From Nakamurella sp. A5-74 (GTDB lineage Bacteria; Actinomycetota; Actinomycetes; Mycobacteriales; Nakamurellaceae), in the NCBI RefSeq assembly GCF_040438885.1, contig NZ_CP159218.1, forward strand, positions 1-64,000: 64,000 nucleotides of DNA, in the 5' to 3' direction. The notes below the pieces were generated by a model. It saw only the letters and a list, made by a program, of their open reading frames with translations, did not search any database and was not told the origin of the DNA. How positions within the stretch are numbered: position 1 is the first letter of the stretch; the number at the start of each line of letters is the position of its first letter. The position numbers and the translations under genes are program-made. Of this stretch, positions 8,785 to 20,345 are shown piece by piece.

Positions 8785-9945
8785 ATGTACGTCCGGCATC
8801 TGACCGTCGCCGACTTCCGATCGTGGGAGCTCGTCGAGGTCCCCCTGCAGCAGGGTGTCAACGTGCTCGTCGGCCGGAACGGGGTCGGCAAGACCAACCT
8901 CGTCGAAGCGGTCGGGTATCTGGCGACGCTGGCCTCCCACCGGGTCTCCACCGACCAGGCCCTCATCCGCCGTGGGCGTGAGCAGGCCATGATCCGCGCA
9001 GCGGTGGTCTCGCAGGAACGCGAGCTGCTGCTGGAGATCGACATCACCGCCGGCAGGGCGAACAAGGCGCGGATCAACCGATCGCCCGTCACCAGAGCGA
9101 GGGACATCCTCGGCGTGGTCCGGACGGTGCTGTTCGCCCCCGAGGACCTTGCTCTGGTCCGCGGCGATCCGTCCGAGCGCCGGAAGTTCATGGACGAGCT
9201 GCTCGTGATGCGCACCCCGCGACTGGCCGGTGTCCGCAGCGACTACGAGCGGATCCTGAAGCAGCGCAACACCTTGCTGAAGACGTCCGGCGTCGCGCGG
9301 CGCAGCGGACGGACACCCGACCTGTCGACCCTGGACGTCTGGGACGACCACCTGGCGGCCGTGGGCGCCGAGCTGATCGTGCAGCGCCGTGAGCTGGTGG
9401 CGGCGCTCCAGCCGCACGTGATCGCTGCCTACGCCGAACTCGCGCCGGCCTCGGAGCCGATCGACCTGCTCTACCGCTCGACGGTGCTCGACGGGCCGGG
9501 CGATGTTTCCGGCTACGGGACGGAGCCCGGCCTCCCCGGCGACGCCCCGATCGAGCAGGTACGCGCCGCGATGGTCGAGCGACTGCAGGAGCGCCGATCC
9601 GCGGAACTCGAGCGCGGAGTGTCGTTGGTCGGTCCGCACCGGGACGAGCTGGAACTGACCCTCGGCAGCGGACCGGCGCGGGGGTACGCGAGCCACGGGG
9701 AGTCGTGGTCGTTCGCGCTCGCATTGCGGCTCGGATCGTTCGCACTGCTGCGCACCGACGGGGTCGACCCCGTCCTGGTGCTCGACGACGTGTTCGCCGA
9801 ACTCGACACCGGCCGGCGCGACCAGTTGGCGGCGTTGATCGCAGACGCCGAACAGGTGTTGATCACGGCAGCGGTGGACTCCGACGTCCCCGCGGTGTTG
9901 GGTGGCACCAGGATCCGGATCGCCGACGGGCAGGTGAGTACATGA
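8785..9945 (+). CDS. recF: DNA replication and repair protein RecF
   Basis: RecF is an SMC-like ATPase that helps load RecA at single-strand gaps through RecFOR. The 386-residue product begins [19 protein letters not shown], has Walker [10 protein letters not shown] near residue 32, a signature motif in the [14 protein letters not shown] block, and Walker [13 protein letters not shown]. The ATG at 8785 has GGGAGG upstream. The stop overlaps the start of the next gene (ATGA), indicating coupling with the DciA-type protein. Confidence 0.95.
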   Translation: MYVRHLTVADFRSWELVEVPLQQGVNVLVGRNGVGKTNLVEAVGYLATLASHRVSTDQALIRRGREQAMIRAAVVSQERELLLEIDITAGRANKARINRSPVTRARDILGVVRTVLFAPEDLALVRGDPSERRKFMDELLVMRTPRLAGVRSDYERILKQRNTLLKTSGVARRSGRTPDLSTLDVWDDHLAAVGAELIVQRRELVAALQPHVIAAYAELAPASEPIDLLYRSTVLDGPGDVSGYGTEPGLPGDAPIEQVRAAMVERLQERRSAELERGVSLVGPHRDELELTLGSGPARGYASHGESWSFALALRLGSFALLRTDGVDPVLVLDDVFAELDTGRRDQLAALIADAEQVLITAAVDSDVPAVLGGTRIRIADGQVST

Positions 9946-10526
9946 ACACCAACGGCACGGGTTCCGGCGGCACAGGAGACGCGGGCAGGGGTTCGGGTGA
10001 CGACGCCGATCCGGTGGTGCCCCGCGGCGCTGACCTGGCGCGCGAGGCGTTGGCCGCCGCCAGGGCCAAGAACGCCGCCAACCGCAAGGACCGAGCGACG
10101 CTGATCCAGCGCAACGGAGGTTCGGCCCGGTCGCTGCGACGCCGGCGGTGGTCCGGATCGGGGGCCGATCCGCGCGACCCGCAGACCCTCGGATCTGCTC
10201 TGCAGAAGTTCGTGCAGGCCAGCGGCGCCGGCGCCGATCTGGTCAAGGCCCAGCTCTTTGCGCGCTGGGCCGAGATCGTCGGGCCTGGGATCGCCGACCA
10301 TTGCGAGCCCAGCCAGTTCGTCGACCGGGTGGTCACCGTGCAGTGCACGTCGACGGCGTGGGCCGCGCAGATCCGGCTGATGGCTCCCCAGGTGGTCAGG
10401 ACCATCAATGAAGCACTCGGACACGGCACGGTGACGCGGGTGCACGCCATCGGACCGACGGCACCGTCCTGGAAGTTCGGGCCACGGCATGTCTCCGGGC
10501 GGGGACCCCGCGACACCTACGGCTGA
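9942..10526 (+). CDS. DciA-type helicase-loading protein (DUF721)
   Basis: The 194-residue product has a Gly/Asp-rich then basic N-terminal half and a C-terminal DUF721 domain of about 100 residues ([13 protein letters not shown] through [13 protein letters not shown]). DUF721 includes DciA, the ancestral DnaB-loading operator in bacteria lacking DnaC/DnaI. Between recF and gyrB it occupies its standard actinobacterial position. It starts within the recF stop codon (4-nt overlap). The family assignment is secure; the helicase-loading role is inferred from homologues. Confidence 0.88.
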   Translation: MNTNGTGSGGTGDAGRGSGDDADPVVPRGADLAREALAAARAKNAANRKDRATLIQRNGGSARSLRRRRWSGSGADPRDPQTLGSALQKFVQASGAGADLVKAQLFARWAEIVGPGIADHCEPSQFVDRVVTVQCTSTAWAAQIRLMAPQVVRTINEALGHGTVTRVHAIGPTAPSWKFGPRHVSGRGPRDTYG

Positions 10527-10576
10527 GTGCACGGGCGCCCCACCGGCATCGCCACAGCAGCGGTGATACTCCGGGG

Positions 10577-11602
10577 ATGAACCTGAAGACGCTCTTCCGA
10601 CGTGCCGGACGACGGACGAACATCGCACTGTTCGCGGTGGTCATCGGGGCCTTCCTCTCCGGCTGGGCGGCCTTCGCCGCCGGGACCGCGGTGCCGGCGA
10701 CCTCGGCGACGGTGGCCCACGGTGTCTTCGGGATCGGCGTCGTGCTGTTGGTGCCGTGGAAGAGCGTGGTGATCAGCCGGGCCCCGGCGATCCGGTGGGC
10801 GAGCCTGGCCCTGCTGGTGCTGATCCTGCTGTGCGTCGTCGCGGGCTTCGTCCAGGTCTTCGTCGGCTACCGGTTCTTCCTCGGGGTGACGCCCATCCAG
10901 GTGCATGTCGGTGCCGCGCTGATCGCGGTGCCGCTCTTCGCCTGGCACGTGATCCGGCATCGTCGACGGCAGCGACTGCAGCGCCGTGACCTGTCCCGAC
11001 GGGCTCTGCTGCGCACCGCCGCCTTCACGGCCGCTGCCGGCGGCAGTTGGCTGGCAATGGAGGGGGTCGGCAGCTGGACGGGTTCGCCGGCCGCGTCGCG
11101 CATCGCCACCGGGTCGCACGAGTTGGCCGCTGCCGACATCCCGGCGACCATCTGGCTGCTGGACAGTGTGCCGGTGCTCGACCCTGCCACCCACCGGCTG
11201 ATGATCGGCGACCATACCTGGTCGGTGGCCGAGCTCGATGCGCTGGCGGCCGCCGAGTCGCTGGCGGTCGCGGCTCGCCTGGATTGCACCAGTGGCTGGT
11301 ATGCCGACGCAAGTTGGATCGGCGTACCGCTGGACCGGTTGCTGGACAACACTTCTCCGTCCGCAGGTTCCTCGATCGAGGTGGTCAGCACCACCGGCTA
11401 CACCCGACACTTCCCGGTCGCCGAGGCCGGTGCGCTCTGGCTGGTGACGCGGCGCAACGGGGTGCCGCTCGGAGTCGGGACGGGGGCCCCGGTCCGCCTG
11501 GTCGCCCCTGGTCGGCGCGGGTTCTGGTGGGTGAAGTGGGTGGCGACCGTGCGGGTCAGCGATCGCCCGGACTGGTGGCAGCCACCGTTCCCGCTGCAGT
11601 GA
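10577..11602 (+). CDS. Membrane-anchored molybdopterin-dependent oxidoreductase
   Basis: The 341-residue product combines an N-terminal membrane domain of about four helices (to about residue 125), resembling a b-type cytochrome or DUF4405-like bundle, with a soluble domain of the sulfite-oxidase/YedY molybdopterin fold. After the membrane part comes a basic segment with twin arginines (DLSRRALLRTAAF). The Cys in ARLDCTSGWYADASW is the expected molybdenum ligand, followed by the WIGVPLDRLL segment. The catalytic domain is shorter than full sulfite oxidase. It probably transfers electrons between the membrane quinone or haem pool and a small extracytoplasmic substrate, which is unknown. Confidence 0.75.
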   Translation: MNLKTLFRRAGRRTNIALFAVVIGAFLSGWAAFAAGTAVPATSATVAHGVFGIGVVLLVPWKSVVISRAPAIRWASLALLVLILLCVVAGFVQVFVGYRFFLGVTPIQVHVGAALIAVPLFAWHVIRHRRRQRLQRRDLSRRALLRTAAFTAAAGGSWLAMEGVGSWTGSPAASRIATGSHELAAADIPATIWLLDSVPVLDPATHRLMIGDHTWSVAELDALAAAESLAVAARLDCTSGWYADASWIGVPLDRLLDNTSPSAGSSIEVVSTTGYTRHFPVAEAGALWLVTRRNGVPLGVGTGAPVRLVAPGRRGFWWVKWVATVRVSDRPDWWQPPFPLQ

Positions 11603-11652
11603 AAGTGGCCAGGGTGGTGGATCCCGGCGCCCGCGGCAGGTGGGCGCGCCGG

Positions 11653-12318
11653 TCAGTCGCGGCCCTGCGCGGTGCAGATGCAGGCCTGGTTGCCGTCGGC
11701 ATCGGCGAGCACCCAGAACGCCGGCGCGAACTCCTCGGTGACCATCCGCCCACCGGCAGCGAGAACTGCCGCGATCCGGTCCGGAGCCGCGTCGTCCGCG
11801 ACGACGACATCGGCATGGAAGCGCATCTCCGGGGCGTCCGGACCGGTGCTGGTCTCCGCGGATTGCTGGAACCACAGCACGTTGGTACCGAAGGCGTCCC
11901 GCAGCCCGTCGTCATCGTCGGGATCGGTCTCCGCCCCCAGCAGGGCCTGCCAGAACGGTTTGATCCGGGAGGGGTTGCTGGTGTTGAGGCCCATGTCCAG
12001 CACCTGCACGCTCTTCGGATCGGCAGTGGCGCCCAGTTCGTCGGCGATGGCGCTGATCGTGCGGGCGAATCCGATGTCGCGGGACGTGACCCCGCCGACG
12101 TCGTGCGAGCTGGTGATCACTCCTACGCTGCCGTAGTGCAGATCGATCTCGGGGTGGTGTTGCGCTTCCTGCGCAGCGGCCCCGATCCGGGCCACCAGCG
12201 CCAGACCGGTGTCGTAGTCCGGGGTGCGGAACCGGGTGTGCAGTCGCTGCAGCACGAACCTCCAGTGCGGAAGGTCGAAGGCGTCGAACTCACTGGCGGT
12301 GATCCTGGCATCGGTCAT
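11653..12318 (-). CDS. Fused pterin-4a-carbinolamine dehydratase-like / VOC domain protein
   Basis: The first half (to about residue 95) resembles pterin-4a-carbinolamine dehydratase: EAQHHPEIDLHYGSVGV and SSHDVGGVTSRDIGFAR match its HHPE and THDVGGLTxxD motifs. The second half is a glyoxalase/VOC fold (VLDMGLNTSNPSRIKPFWQALLG; FAPAFWVLADADGNQACI). The domain pairing is known in actinobacterial proteins of unassigned function. Start ATG 12318 is preferred over an upstream in-frame codon because the protein then begins MTDARITASEF. The gene is convergent with the molybdoenzyme. The substrate is unknown. Confidence 0.75.
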   Translation of the reverse strand: MTDARITASEFDAFDLPHWRFVLQRLHTRFRTPDYDTGLALVARIGAAAQEAQHHPEIDLHYGSVGVITSSHDVGGVTSRDIGFARTISAIADELGATADPKSVQVLDMGLNTSNPSRIKPFWQALLGAETDPDDDDGLRDAFGTNVLWFQQSAETSTGPDAPEMRFHADVVVADDAAPDRIAAVLAAGGRMVTEEFAPAFWVLADADGNQACICTAQGRD

Positions 12319-12413
12319 GGCTCCGAGCTTCGCACGAACCCCCGACACCCGCATCGAGGATCGCCACCCCCCAGCCGACCCCGGACGTCCGCAGCAGACC
12401 CATCGGTCCTGTG

Positions 12414-13043
12414 TCAGATGGCCAGCCGTCGGCGAAGCTCGGGCGCTCCGTCCCCGGCCAGCGCAGCGGCGGACGCGGCCCGTCCGGCGAGGGCACTGAT
12501 CAGAGCGGACGCACGACCTTCGACGACGGGTCCGTCACCGAGGGACCAGTCGGCGTCCGTGGCCCGGAGGTGCAGGCCGGTCAGCAGGTGCGGACCGACC
12601 GAGTGCCGCCCCGCAGTGAGGCCGGTCAGCACGAGGCGGCCGGCCTCGGGTCCACAGGAACCGGCGAGTCCGAGCGGGACCCGGACGTCCTGCGCGTGGA
12701 TCACGAGGTGGCTCAGCGGTGCGCGCTCGCCGGCCCCGGGAACGTTGAAAGCATCCGCGGTGGTGACGGACAAGGCGGCCGTGATCTCGGTGCCGGTGCG
12801 ACGATCAGCTCGCGCCCATCGATCTGCCAGCCGGTCGAAGTCGAAGCGGGCGGTCACCAACCGCCGCAGGACGCCGGGCACGGTGAGTTCGAAGGGCATC
12901 AGGAGGTGTGCGGCCAGATCGCGGATCGTCCAGCCCGCGCACAGGCTCTGCTGCTCCCAGTCGGTGCGCGTTGCGGCGGACAACTCCTGGGTCAGTCGGT
13001 TGCGTTCCAGCAGATACAGATCGTCGACGGTGCTCTCGGTCAT
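12414..13043 (-). CDS. Maleylpyruvate isomerase family (mycothiol-dependent, DinB-like) protein
   Basis: The 209-residue product matches actinobacterial proteins with the MDMPI N-terminal fold: a DinB-like four-helix bundle with metal-binding His residues. The motif WTIRDLAAHLLMPF carries the first His and SHLVIHAQDVRVPLG carries others. Family members include mycothiol-dependent maleylpyruvate isomerase, but most members near diverse genes have no proven substrate. ATG 13043 is the first Met giving the conserved start (MTESTVDDLYLLERNRL). It is divergent from the siderophore-interacting gene, with an IdeR-box-like sequence nearer the latter. Confidence 0.72.
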   Translation of the reverse strand: MTESTVDDLYLLERNRLTQELSAATRTDWEQQSLCAGWTIRDLAAHLLMPFELTVPGVLRRLVTARFDFDRLADRWARADRRTGTEITAALSVTTADAFNVPGAGERAPLSHLVIHAQDVRVPLGLAGSCGPEAGRLVLTGLTAGRHSVGPHLLTGLHLRATDADWSLGDGPVVEGRASALISALAGRAASAAALAGDGAPELRRRLAI

Positions 13044-13163
13044 GGTGCGCGCTCCTCTGCGCTCGGTGTGTGTCCAGGAGCTCAGTGTCCCCAGTAGTGG
13101 GGACGACGCCCGGACCCGCAACTGATCGGTCCACGTGTGCCCGAGTGACAGGGGTCTGCCGAG

Positions 13164-13182
13164 TAAGGTCACCCTTACCGAC
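13164..13182. promoter_or_regulatory. IdeR/DtxR iron-box-like operator
   Basis: The sequence TAAGGTCACCCTTACCGAC matches 12 of 19 positions of the IdeR/DtxR consensus TTAGGTTAGGCTAACCTAA and contains the inverted repeat GTAAGG-TCAC-CCTTAC. It lies about 20 bp before the start of a siderophore-interacting protein gene, a typical IdeR target. Binding is inferred. Confidence 0.5.
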
Positions 13183-13199
13183 CTGAGGAGCCCGACCCC

Positions 13200-14081
13200 G
13201 TGAGTTCACCCGATCCGTCCGCTGCTGTCCCGAGCGCAGAGCCCCGGAGCCCGTCTGCCACCGCCCCCGAGCGGCCGCGGAAGAAGACCAGGCCGGTGGT
13301 CGTGCTGCAGGTCTTGGGCAGCGAGCGACTCACCGACCATCTGGTGCGGGTCTGGGTCGGCGGACCGGGCTTCCCGGAGTTCCGCAACAACGAATTCAGC
13401 GACCGCTACTGCAAGCTGCACTTCGCCAAGCCCGAGCTCGGCCTCACCCCGCCGTACGACCTGACGGAGTTGCGGGATCGGCTCGCGCCGGGGGATCTGC
13501 CGGTCACCCGCACGTACACGATCCGTGAGGTGCGCGAGGACCGGCTGGCGATCGACTTCGTCGTGCACGGTGACAGCGGGATCGCCGGACCGTGGGCCGC
13601 AGCTGCCCGGCCGGGCGACCAGCTCGTGCTCAGCGGCCCGGGAGGCGGGTACCTGCCGGACCCGGCGGCCGACGTCCATGTGCTGGCCGGCGACGAGTCG
13701 GCCCTGCCGGCGATCGCCGCCGCACTCGAGGTGATGGCGCCCGATGCCCGGGGTTCGGTGTTCATCGAGACCTTCGGACCGGCTGACGAACTCGCACTCG
13801 ACCGGCCCGTCGGCGTTGGATTGCACTGGTTGCACCGCGACGACGCCGAGGCGGGCACCACCACACTGCTCGCCGACGCGCTCCGCGAGCTCGGCCGGCC
13901 TGCCGGTCGGGTGCAGGTGTTCGCACACGGCGAGCGGGAGTCGATGAAGGCCGTGCGCGACGCGCTGCAGAGTTGGGACCTGAGCCGTGGTGACCTGTCG
14001 CTCTCCGGCTACTGGGCCAACGGTCGCACCGAGGACAGGTTCCAGGCCGAGAAGCGGGAGCCGATCGGCGTCATCCTCTGA
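13200..14081 (+). CDS. Siderophore-interacting protein (FAD-dependent ferric-siderophore reductase family)
   Basis: The 293-residue product belongs to the SIP family, like ViuB/YqjH, which reduces ferric siderophores in the cytoplasm and releases iron. After a disordered Pro/Ser-rich N-terminus (about 30 residues), the FAD domain carries TRTYTIREV (flavin-binding RxYT motif) and FVVHGDSGIAGPWAAAARPGD. The C-terminal NAD(P)H-binding domain follows (VLAGDESALPAIAAALE, AHGERESMKAVR). It starts with GTG preceded by GAGGAG. The iron-box-like element just upstream suggests iron-repressed expression. Confidence 0.9.
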   Translation: MSSPDPSAAVPSAEPRSPSATAPERPRKKTRPVVVLQVLGSERLTDHLVRVWVGGPGFPEFRNNEFSDRYCKLHFAKPELGLTPPYDLTELRDRLAPGDLPVTRTYTIREVREDRLAIDFVVHGDSGIAGPWAAAARPGDQLVLSGPGGGYLPDPAADVHVLAGDESALPAIAAALEVMAPDARGSVFIETFGPADELALDRPVGVGLHWLHRDDAEAGTTTLLADALRELGRPAGRVQVFAHGERESMKAVRDALQSWDLSRGDLSLSGYWANGRTEDRFQAEKREPIGVIL

Positions 14082-14139
14082 GACTGGTATGCTCTGGGTC
14101 TTAGGAACCTGGTGTGCTGCAACAGATCCGGGACAGGCC

Positions 14140-14174
14140 GGCGCCCCGGTCGACGGGGGAACGACCGGGGCGCC
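14140..14174. terminator. Perfect 13-bp hairpin, probable bidirectional terminator
   Basis: GGCGCCCCGGTCG (14140-14152) pairs perfectly with CGACCGGGGCGCC (14162-14174) around a 9-nt loop. It lies between the convergent siderophore-interacting and OsmC genes. It has no T-tract, as is common in high-GC Actinobacteria, so termination is inferred from position and stability. Confidence 0.7.
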
Positions 14175-14216
14175 AGGTGTGCGGACGTGGGGCGGGCCCA
14201 CGCAGGTCCTGCAGGG

Positions 14217-14657
14217 TCAGGAGACGAACTCGGTCTCCAGGGTGATGTCGACGCCGGTCAGCGCTTTGCTCACCGGACAGGTTGCCTTGGCGTCCTGGGC
14301 CGCCTTCTCGAAGCCGGCCTTGTCGAGGCCGCTGACCTCACCGACCACCTTGAGCGCGATGCCGGTCAGCCGGAAGCCGCCGGCCGGGTCCGGTCCGAGG
14401 GAGACGTTCGCGGTGACCTCGAGCGAGTCCGGCGTGCCGCCGGCCTCGCCGATCAGCGCGGAGAGCTGCATGGCGTAGCAGGAGGAGTGTGCGGCAGCGA
14501 TCAGCTCTTCCGGGCTGGTGGTGCCGTCGGCATCCTCGGCGGCGCGCTTCGGGAACGACACCTGGTAGGTGCCGACGTGCGAGCTGGCCAATTCGACCTG
14601 GCCGGAACCGTCCTGCAGGGTCCCGTTCCAGGCGGTACGAGCGGTACGTGTCGGCAT
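14217..14657 (-). CDS. OsmC/Ohr-family thiol peroxidase
   Basis: The 146-residue product is a full-length OsmC-family protein that reduces organic hydroperoxides with two cysteines. These are Cys60 in AAHSSCYAMQL and Cys127 in ATCPVSKAL. The start MPTRTARTAWNGTL fits the OsmC subgroup. It is divergent from an OhrR-type regulator gene, and a perfect inverted repeat lies between them, so derepression by organic peroxide is likely. A second OsmC paralogue is at 35863-36303. Confidence 0.92.
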   Translation of the reverse strand: MPTRTARTAWNGTLQDGSGQVELASSHVGTYQVSFPKRAAEDADGTTSPEELIAAAHSSCYAMQLSALIGEAGGTPDSLEVTANVSLGPDPAGGFRLTGIALKVVGEVSGLDKAGFEKAAQDAKATCPVSKALTGVDITLETEFVS

Positions 14658-14709
14658 CTGCGCTGCTCCTTCGAGAGCGACCCCGGGGGTCGGGGCCGGG
14701 TGACCTTAA

Positions 14710-14725
14710 GTCTTGTGTACAAGAC
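14710..14725. promoter_or_regulatory. OhrR-type operator palindrome
   Basis: GTCTTGT-GT-ACAAGAC is a perfect 7-bp-arm inverted repeat located between the divergent osmC-like and ohrR-like genes. It resembles the TTGTACACAA-like palindromes bound by MarR/OhrR proteins. Confidence 0.75.
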
Positions 14726-14786
14726 AAGTGTGCACGGTAATCTGGCGGGACGCAACACTGCGTGGTCACGGGAGGAAGCACGTCGG

Positions 14787-15266
14787 ATGACGGAACAGGT
14801 AACAGCAGGGGCGGCCGCGCTCGAGGACCTGCTGTGCTTCGACCTCTACGCCGCCTCCCGCGCCGTCACCGCGCTCTACCGACCGCTGCTGGACGAGCTG
14901 GGCCTCACCTACCCCCAGTACCTGGTGCTGGTGCTGCTGCAGCCCGAGGAGATCCGGCCGATCTCCTCGATCGCCCGCGACCTGCAGCTGGACCACGGAA
15001 CGCTCACCCCGCTGCTGCGCCGGCTCGAGAGCGCCGGTCTGCTGTCCCGTACTCGCAGCGCGGCCGACGAACGGGTCGTGCAGATCGCCCTCACGCCCGA
15101 CGGCATCGTGCTCAAGGCCCGGTTCGACGAGCTGAAGTGCACGATCATCGACGCGATGGCCCTGCCGGAGCCGGCGGCCCGCGATCTCCAGCGCACGTTG
15201 CGCAGGCTGATGTCGTCCGTCGCGGCCCATGGCGCGGGTGCTCCGCCGGCCGGTCGCACCTCCTGA
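14787..15266 (+). CDS. OhrR-type MarR-family peroxide-sensing repressor
   Basis: The 159-residue product is a winged-helix MarR protein. The N-terminal segment LLCFDLYAASRA contains Cys17, aligned with the peroxide-sensing Cys of OhrR. Tyr31 and Tyr42 (ALYRPLL and LTYPQYL) match the pair that hydrogen-bonds the reactive thiol in the Xanthomonas protein. A second Cys (Cys118) near the C-terminus could make it a two-Cys type. DNA-binding helices are in LDHGTLTPLLRRLESAGLL and the wing SAADERVVQIAL. ATG 14787 follows GGAGG. It probably represses the divergent osmC gene and itself through the palindrome at 14710. Confidence 0.88.
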   Translation: MTEQVTAGAAALEDLLCFDLYAASRAVTALYRPLLDELGLTYPQYLVLVLLQPEEIRPISSIARDLQLDHGTLTPLLRRLESAGLLSRTRSAADERVVQIALTPDGIVLKARFDELKCTIIDAMALPEPAARDLQRTLRRLMSSVAAHGAGAPPAGRTS

Positions 15267-15454
15267 TCGACAAGCGGACGGCCGCCGCTGAGGAGCTGGG
15301 TCCGGCACAGCGACGCAGCTGCGATCTGGGCGCTCCGGAGAGCAGGCTCCGTCCCCCGTCCCGAAGTCGGGACAGAAAATTGCGCCACGGCCGTGTCAGG
15401 TGCCTTCCGCGCGGTCCTCTGTCCGTCGGTACCGGTAGCATGAAGAGGCTGTGA

Positions 15455-17524
<2,070 letters not shown>

Positions 17525-17619
17525 TCGAGGTGGACAGGGTGGGATGCGGTCGGCCACGGGTGATTGTCCGGCGATCTCACTCTCGTTCACATGTTGTTCA
17601 TGCAGCGGGTCAAGAAAAG

Positions 17620-17655
17620 AGTTGTTCACACACTTTGTCCCCAGTGTGGATGAAT
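17620..17655. other. DnaA-box-like cluster between gyrB and gyrA
   Basis: Three near-matches to the DnaA box lie within 32 bp: TTGTTCACA (17622-17630), TTGTCCCCA (17635-17643) and TGTGGATGA (17645-17653; complement TCATCCACA). They lie about 65-95 bp upstream of the gyrA start. This could titrate DnaA or regulate gyrA; it may also be chance in a slightly AT-rich leader. Confidence 0.4.
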
Positions 17656-17717
17656 TCCTGCGGTAGTTCGCAGATTCATTCCGCCGGTGGCAGGCGAGCT
17701 GAAAGGCCATCAACATC

Positions 17718-20345
17718 GTGACCGGTCCTACCGACGGCAACGAACCGCCCGAGTCCCCGGACGTCCCCGACGTCAGCTCTGGGGTCGACGGCTCTCCGGT
17801 CGACCCGGACGCCACCCAGGGTGACGCCGAGATCGTGGTGACGCAGACCGATCGCACCGAGCCGATCGACATCCAGGCCGAGATGCAGCGCTCGTTCATC
17901 GACTATGCGATGAGCGTCATCGTCTCCCGCGCCCTGCCGGACGTGCGTGACGGTCTGAAGCCGGTACACCGCCGTGTGCTGTACGGCATGTACGACTCCG
18001 GCTTCCGCCCTGATCGCGGCCGGGTGAAGTGCAGCCGCATCGTCGGTGACGTGATGGGCAACTACCACCCGCACGGTGACTCCTCGATCTACGACACGTT
18101 GGTCCGGATGGCGCAGCGCTGGTCACTGCGGTACCCGATGATCGATGGCCAGGGAAACTTCGGCTCGCCCGGTAATGACCCTGCCGCTGCGATGCGGTAC
18201 ACCGAAGCCAGGATGAGCAACCTGGCGATGCACATGCTCACCGGAATCGACGAGAACACCGTCGACATGAGGGCGAACTACGACAACAAGACCACCGAAC
18301 CGATCGTGCTGCCGTCTCGCATCCCGAACCTGTTGGTGAACGGTTCCGAAGGAATCGCGGTCGGCATGGCGACCCGCATTCCGCCGCACAATCTGCGTGA
18401 GGTCTCGCAGGCTGTCATCTGGTCACTGCAGAATCCGGAGGCCACGGCCCAGGAACTCCTGGAGGCCTGCATCGAGCGGATCAAGGGCCCGGACTTCCCG
18501 ACCGGTGCGCTGATCGTCGGGGGCGACGGCATCGCGGACGCCTATCGCACCGGCCGTGGTTCGATCCGGATGCGCGCGGTCGTGGAGATCGAGGAGGACG
18601 CCAAGGGGCGCACCATCCTGGTCGCCACCGAGCTGCCGTACCAGGTCAACCCCGACAACCTGGTCGAGTCGATCGCCCAGCTGCACCGCGACGGCAAGAT
18701 CGCCGGTGTTGCCGACATCGCCGACGAGTCCTCCGACCGGATCGGCATGCGGATCGTGATCACGCTCAAGCGGGACGCGGTCGCGAAGGTGGTGCTGGCG
18801 AACCTGTTCAAGCACACCCAGCTGCAGACCAGCTTCGGTGCGAACATGCTCTCGATCGTCGACGAGGTCCCGCGGACACTGCGCCTCGACCAGATGATCA
18901 GCTACTACGTGGCGCACCAGATCGAGGTCATCACCCGGCGCACCCAGTACCGACTCGACGAGGCCGAGAAGCGCGCCCACATCCTGCGTGGTCTGGTCAA
19001 GGCGCTCGACGCGCTCGACGAGGTGATCGCCCTGATCCGGGCGTCCTCCACCGTCGACACTGCCCGTACCGGCCTGATCGAGCTGCTCGACATCGATGAC
19101 GTGCAGGCCAACGCCATCCTCGAGATGCAGCTACGTCGGCTCACCGCCCTGCAGCGGCAGCAGATCGTCGACGAGTTGGCCGCCATCGAGCTGACCATTG
19201 CCGACCTGCAGGACATCCTGTCCAAGGACGAGCGGAAGCGGCAGATCGTTGTTGACGAACTCACCGAGGTCGTCGACAAGTACGGCGATGACCGTCGCAC
19301 CCGGCTGATCCCCTACGACGGCGACGTCTCGATGGAGGACCTCATCGCCGTCGAGGATGTCGTCGTCACGATCACCCGGAGCGGGTACGCCAAGCGCACC
19401 AAGACCGATCTGTACCGCGCGCAGAAGCGTGGCGGCAAGGGCGTGCAGGGCGCACAACTGAAGCAGGACGACATCGTCGCCCACTTCTTCGTGTGTTCGA
19501 CGCACGACTGGATCCTGTTCTTCACCAACAAGGGTCGGGTGTACCGCTGCAAGGCCTACGACCTGCCGGAAGCGCTTCGCACGGCCCGCGGCCAGCACGT
19601 GGCCAACCTGCTCGCGTTCCAGCCGGACGAGAAGATCGCCCAGGTCATCCAGATCCGCAACTACTCGGTGGCCCCGTACCTGGTGCTCGCCACCAAGGCG
19701 GGTCTGGTCAAGAAGAGTGAGCTGACGGCCTTCGATTCCAACCGCCAGGGCGGCATCGTCGCGGTGAACCTCCGCGAGGGCGACGAGCTGGTCGGAGCCG
19801 TGTTGTGCTCCTCAGAGGATGATCTTCTCCTCATTTCTGCAGAAGGCCAGTCGATCCGCTTCCACGCCACCGACGAGGCGCTGCGTCCGATGGGTCGGGC
19901 GACCTCAGGTGTGCTCGGGATGCGGTTCCGCGAGGGCGACGTGCTGTTGTCGCTCGACGTGGCGCGCGACGACGCGTACGTGCTGGTCGCGACGGCCGGC
20001 GGCTTCGCCAAGCGGACGTCGATGGCCGAGTACCCGGTCCAGGGCCGCGGCGGCAAGGGTGTTCTCACGATCCAGTACGACCGACGTCGTGGCACACTCG
20101 TGGGCGCGCTGATCGTCGACCTGGACACCGAGATCTTCGCCATCACCTCCAGCGGTGGGGTGATCCGGACCAGGGCGAAGGAAGTGCGCAAGGCCAAGCG
20201 CCAGACCATGGGAGTGAAGTTGATGAACCTCGCTGAGAAGGATCAGCTGCTCGCCGTGGCACGCAACGCCGACACCACCGACATCGAAGACCTCGCCGAC
20301 GACGTGGTGGCACCCGAACCCGGAACCGACGGTGGTGGCGCGTGA
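17718..20345 (+). CDS. gyrA: DNA gyrase subunit A
   Basis: GyrA cleaves and rejoins DNA through an active-site tyrosine. The 875-residue product has an acidic N-terminal extension of about 45 residues, the winged-helix domain with catalytic Tyr161 ([12 protein letters not shown]), a coiled-coil arm, and a C-terminal beta-pinwheel with the GyrA box QRGGKGV. In the quinolone-determining region ([12 protein letters not shown]), Ser122 and Asp126 align with E. coli Ser83 and Asp87, the susceptible-type residues. The following MAQRWSLRY has Arg where Pro is usual. The start is GTG. The stop overlaps the next gene by four bases. Confidence 0.98.
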   Translation: MTGPTDGNEPPESPDVPDVSSGVDGSPVDPDATQGDAEIVVTQTDRTEPIDIQAEMQRSFIDYAMSVIVSRALPDVRDGLKPVHRRVLYGMYDSGFRPDRGRVKCSRIVGDVMGNYHPHGDSSIYDTLVRMAQRWSLRYPMIDGQGNFGSPGNDPAAAMRYTEARMSNLAMHMLTGIDENTVDMRANYDNKTTEPIVLPSRIPNLLVNGSEGIAVGMATRIPPHNLREVSQAVIWSLQNPEATAQELLEACIERIKGPDFPTGALIVGGDGIADAYRTGRGSIRMRAVVEIEEDAKGRTILVATELPYQVNPDNLVESIAQLHRDGKIAGVADIADESSDRIGMRIVITLKRDAVAKVVLANLFKHTQLQTSFGANMLSIVDEVPRTLRLDQMISYYVAHQIEVITRRTQYRLDEAEKRAHILRGLVKALDALDEVIALIRASSTVDTARTGLIELLDIDDVQANAILEMQLRRLTALQRQQIVDELAAIELTIADLQDILSKDERKRQIVVDELTEVVDKYGDDRRTRLIPYDGDVSMEDLIAVEDVVVTITRSGYAKRTKTDLYRAQKRGGKGVQGAQLKQDDIVAHFFVCSTHDWILFFTNKGRVYRCKAYDLPEALRTARGQHVANLLAFQPDEKIAQVIQIRNYSVAPYLVLATKAGLVKKSELTAFDSNRQGGIVAVNLREGDELVGAVLCSSEDDLLLISAEGQSIRFHATDEALRPMGRATSGVLGMRFREGDVLLSLDVARDDAYVLVATAGGFAKRTSMAEYPVQGRGGKGVLTIQYDRRRGTLVGALIVDLDTEIFAITSSGGVIRTRAKEVRKAKRQTMGVKLMNLAEKDQLLAVARNADTTDIEDLADDVVAPEPGTDGGGA

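Noticed and set aside
13087-13104. GTCCCC-AGTAGT-GGGGAC hairpin upstream of the isomerase gene
   Set aside because: A 6-bp-arm repeat is expected by chance in GC-rich DNA and has no clear partner function.
11047-13125. Long plus-strand open frame of 692 codons over the molybdoenzyme, VOC and isomerase genes
   Set aside because: It runs antisense or out of frame to three genes with clear homology and shows low-complexity Arg/Gly composition.
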